This document shows positions 13,783 to 15,363 of a DNA stretch of 15,363 bases, in pieces. Each line of letters opens with the position of its first letter. Position 1 is the first letter of the stretch. The translations under genes and the position numbers were made by a program. This DNA is from Candidatus Falkowbacteria bacterium RIFCSPLOWO2_02_FULL_45_15 (GTDB lineage Bacteria > Patescibacteriota > Patescibacteriia > Patescibacteriales > XYC2-FULL-47-12), in NCBI GenBank assembly GCA_001777995.1, contig MFFV01000027.1, positions 1 through 15,363 of the forward strand, in the 5' to 3' direction. A model generated the notes under the pieces. The model saw nothing but the letters and a program-made list of their open reading frames with translations, ran no database searches and was not told the origin of the DNA.

Positions 13783-14706
13783 CTAAAGTGATATGGCTTT
13801 TTTAAATTTAAACGACTTGATTACTGCATCCGCCACCCTTAAGGTCTGTAGGGCTTCTTGTCCGCCGCAAGCAATTTTTTTGTTTGCGGTAATAAAGTTA
13901 TATAAATTGTTATAAACATCAAGCAGGCTGGTGCCGATTTGGATGTTAAAATCCTTTGACTTATCTTTAATTATTCTCAATCTTTTTTTGTCAAACTTCA
14001 TCTCAATTGATAAAATAAGACTTTTCCCGGCAAAAGACCTGAAGCTCGGCGTTACATCCTTAAACTCAAGCGTAAAATTAACATTCGGGTCTTGTCCCCC
14101 AGAAATTTTGGCAGTTGCTTCTGCTTTTTTGACGGGACCGAAAATTTTCTCCAAAAGGTTAATTACATGGGTGGCGCTATTATAAATACCTTTAGAGTAT
14201 TGAATCTTAATAGCTTGTATTTTCCCGAATTCTTCATTTTTGATTAAATTAATTAATTTTTTGTATCTTTTATCATACACTCTAAAATAATTAAAGGCTA
14301 ATTTTATCCTTTTCTTTTTTGCCAATTTAATCAGCGACTGAGCATCCATTAAAGAATAATCAATAGGTTTTTCGCATAAAATATTTTTTACTCCCAGTTT
14401 GATTATATCCTTACAAGCTCTTACGTGAGTTCCGGTAGGAGTAGCGACGACGGCTAAATCGGGCTTTTGCATTTTAATCATTTCTCGGTAGTCTGCGTAC
14501 AAAGCTACGGGCTTATTTAATTTACTGGCAAAAACTTTTTGAGCTTTAACGCTTAGGTCGCTTCCGCCCACCAAAATAAATCTTTTATCTTTTTTAATTG
14601 CGCTTAAATGGGTTGGATATTTAATTCTTTTTACCACACCGGCATTATCTTCATAGCCATGCGCGATCTTGCCTAAACCTATAATCACCGTTCTGATTTT
14701 TTTCAT
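13783..14706 (-). CDS. Gfo/Idh/MocA-family NAD(P)-dependent oxidoreductase
   Basis: The 307-residue protein has an N-terminal Rossmann domain with VIIGLGKIAHG (7-17), ATPTGTHV (88-95) and CEKPI (111-115), where K113 is the residue usually essential for hydride transfer, followed by an alpha/beta domain with SATHVINLLEKIFG (177-190), whose H180 fits the conserved active-site His. Such enzymes oxidise or reduce sugar hydroxyl or keto groups. Directly before the aminotransferase gene it resembles the dehydrogenase-aminotransferase pairs (for example WbpB and WbpE) that make 3-amino sugars. It follows the HisF-like gene by 12 bases and has no visible SD. The fold and family are certain; the substrate is inferred from context. 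Confidence 0.88.
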   Translation of the reverse strand: MKKIRTVIIGLGKIAHGYEDNAGVVKRIKYPTHLSAIKKDKRFILVGGSDLSVKAQKVFASKLNKPVALYADYREMIKMQKPDLAVVATPTGTHVRACKDIIKLGVKNILCEKPIDYSLMDAQSLIKLAKKKRIKLAFNYFRVYDKRYKKLINLIKNEEFGKIQAIKIQYSKGIYNSATHVINLLEKIFGPVKKAEATAKISGGQDPNVNFTLEFKDVTPSFRSFAGKSLILSIEMKFDKKRLRIIKDKSKDFNIQIGTSLLDVYNNLYNFITANKKIACGGQEALQTLRVADAVIKSFKFKKAISL

Positions 14707-14718
14707 AATACGAGGCTT

Positions 14719-15363
14719 TTAATTGGTGACCAATCTGACCGGCACTCCGGACCGATCCAATGCTTCTTTAACTCGATTAGGAGTTTCACCGGTAAAATGG
14801 AAAAGGCTGGCCAAAGAAACGGCGTCAGCTTTTCCCTTCTGAACAGCGTCAACAACATGTTGGATGGTTCCGGCTCCACCGCAGGCAATAACCGGCAGAG
14901 ATACTGCCTGAACAACTTTTTTAATTAGTTCTAAATCGTATCCCCGCATTGTTCCGTCTTTATCAATTGAGTTTAAAAATATCTCGCCCGCTCCTAATGC
15001 TTCAATTTGGCGCGCCCAATCAACAACTTTTAGCCCGGTATTTTTTTCTGCCCGGTTATAAAATACAAAATGTTCATTATGGTCATACTTAACATCAATT
15101 GCTATTACTACGCTTTGGCTACCGTATTTGCCTGCTATTTTAGTAATAAACGCCGGATTATTAATCGCCTCGCTGTTAATAATAATTTTATCAGCGCCAA
15201 TCCTCATTAATCGGTCAACATGCTCCATGGTATGAATTCCCCCTCCTACTGCTAGGGGCATAAAACACTCATTAAAAATGTCGGCAATTAAATGAAAAAC
15301 TGGATCTCTTTTTTCCTGGCTGGCCGTAATGTCAATAAAAATAAGTTCGTCAACGTTGCGGCT
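14719..15363 (-). CDS. hisF: HisF-like cyclase subunit, probably a glycan acetamidino-modification paralog (partial)
   Basis: The reading frame stays open from the window edge, so the protein begins beyond 15363; 214 residues are visible and about 40 at the N terminus are missing. The visible part starts with NVDELIFIDITAS, followed by PLAVGGGI, the AIDVK strand with the catalytic-type Asp, NSIDKDGTMRGYDLELI, and ACGGAG, all in HisF order. An internal ATG at 15261 should not be taken as the start. No other histidine gene is present, and the neighbours are amino-sugar genes. HisF/HisH-like pairs feed ammonia to WbpG-type amidotransferases that form acetamidino groups on sugars, and the NSID(R/K)DGTM wording is, to my recollection, typical of that paralog. 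The family is certain; the non-histidine role is inference from context. Confidence 0.85.
   Translation of the reverse strand, partial: SRNVDELIFIDITASQEKRDPVFHLIADIFNECFMPLAVGGGIHTMEHVDRLMRIGADKIIINSEAINNPAFITKIAGKYGSQSVVIAIDVKYDHNEHFVFYNRAEKNTGLKVVDWARQIEALGAGEIFLNSIDKDGTMRGYDLELIKKVVQAVSLPVIACGGAGTIQHVVDAVQKGKADAVSLASLFHFTGETPNRVKEALDRSGVPVRLVTN

Noticed and set aside
14703..14915. Minus-strand 70-codon frame overlapping the HisF-like gene
   Set aside because: It is a shifted frame inside a gene with strong HisF motifs and has no domain of its own.
15259..15261. Internal ATG as the start of the HisF-like gene
   Set aside because: The frame continues upstream to the window edge and encodes the conserved DELIFIDITAS strand, so the true start is outside the window.
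1..15363. CRISPR array, insertion sequence, tRNA or phage genes
   Set aside because: I saw no direct repeat series, no transposase or integrase motifs, and no cloverleaf-like sequence in the gaps, which are nearly all shorter than 100 bases.

Overview
The window looks like a surface-glycan locus from an uncultivated, small-genome bacterium, most plausibly Candidatus Patescibacteria (CPR). The basis is AT-leaning coding sequence, tightly packed genes, start codons mostly without a Shine-Dalgarno sequence (only two of thirteen genes have a clear one), compact proteins and an unusual enzyme fusion. TGA ends at least one gene, so it is not read as an amino acid here. The lineage is an inference from style; there is no rRNA or other marker gene.

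Layout. Positions 1-178 carry a hairpin and a good promoter, followed on the + strand by a polyprenyl-phosphate sugar-1-phosphate transferase (179-1552) of the type that starts lipid-linked glycan assembly. Convergent to it is a 940-residue fusion (1591-4413, minus strand) of a pyruvate kinase-like barrel, ATP sulfurylase and APS kinase. A DHH-type phosphoesterase (4500-5504, + strand) has its own ribosome binding site and a clean terminator. From 15363 down to 5598 the minus strand carries a run of eleven genes with very short gaps: HisF-like protein (cut by the window edge), Gfo/Idh/MocA oxidoreductase, DegT aminotransferase, GT-B-fold protein, CMP-sugar synthetase, GNAT acetyltransferase, YdcF/DUF218 protein, pseudaminic acid synthase, formyltransferase-like protein, Wzx-type flippase and, after a 93-base gap with an inverted repeat, a PAPS-dependent sulfotransferase.

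How they may work together. The minus-strand run encodes parts of nonulosonic (pseudaminic-type) acid synthesis and CMP activation. It also has candidate modifying enzymes (aminotransferase, acetyl, formyl and amidino chemistry) and a flippase; the + strand transferase could prime the lipid carrier. The fusion would make the sulfate donor PAPS, the sulfotransferase would spend it on a glycan or related acceptor, and the DHH enzyme could hydrolyse the inhibitory by-product PAP. The pyruvate kinase part could turn the ADP released by APS kinase back into ATP. Together this is a candidate self-contained sulfation module joined to a pseudaminic-acid-type glycan locus. The enzyme families are read from sequence motifs; the coupling, the substrates and the role of the DHH enzyme are inference.
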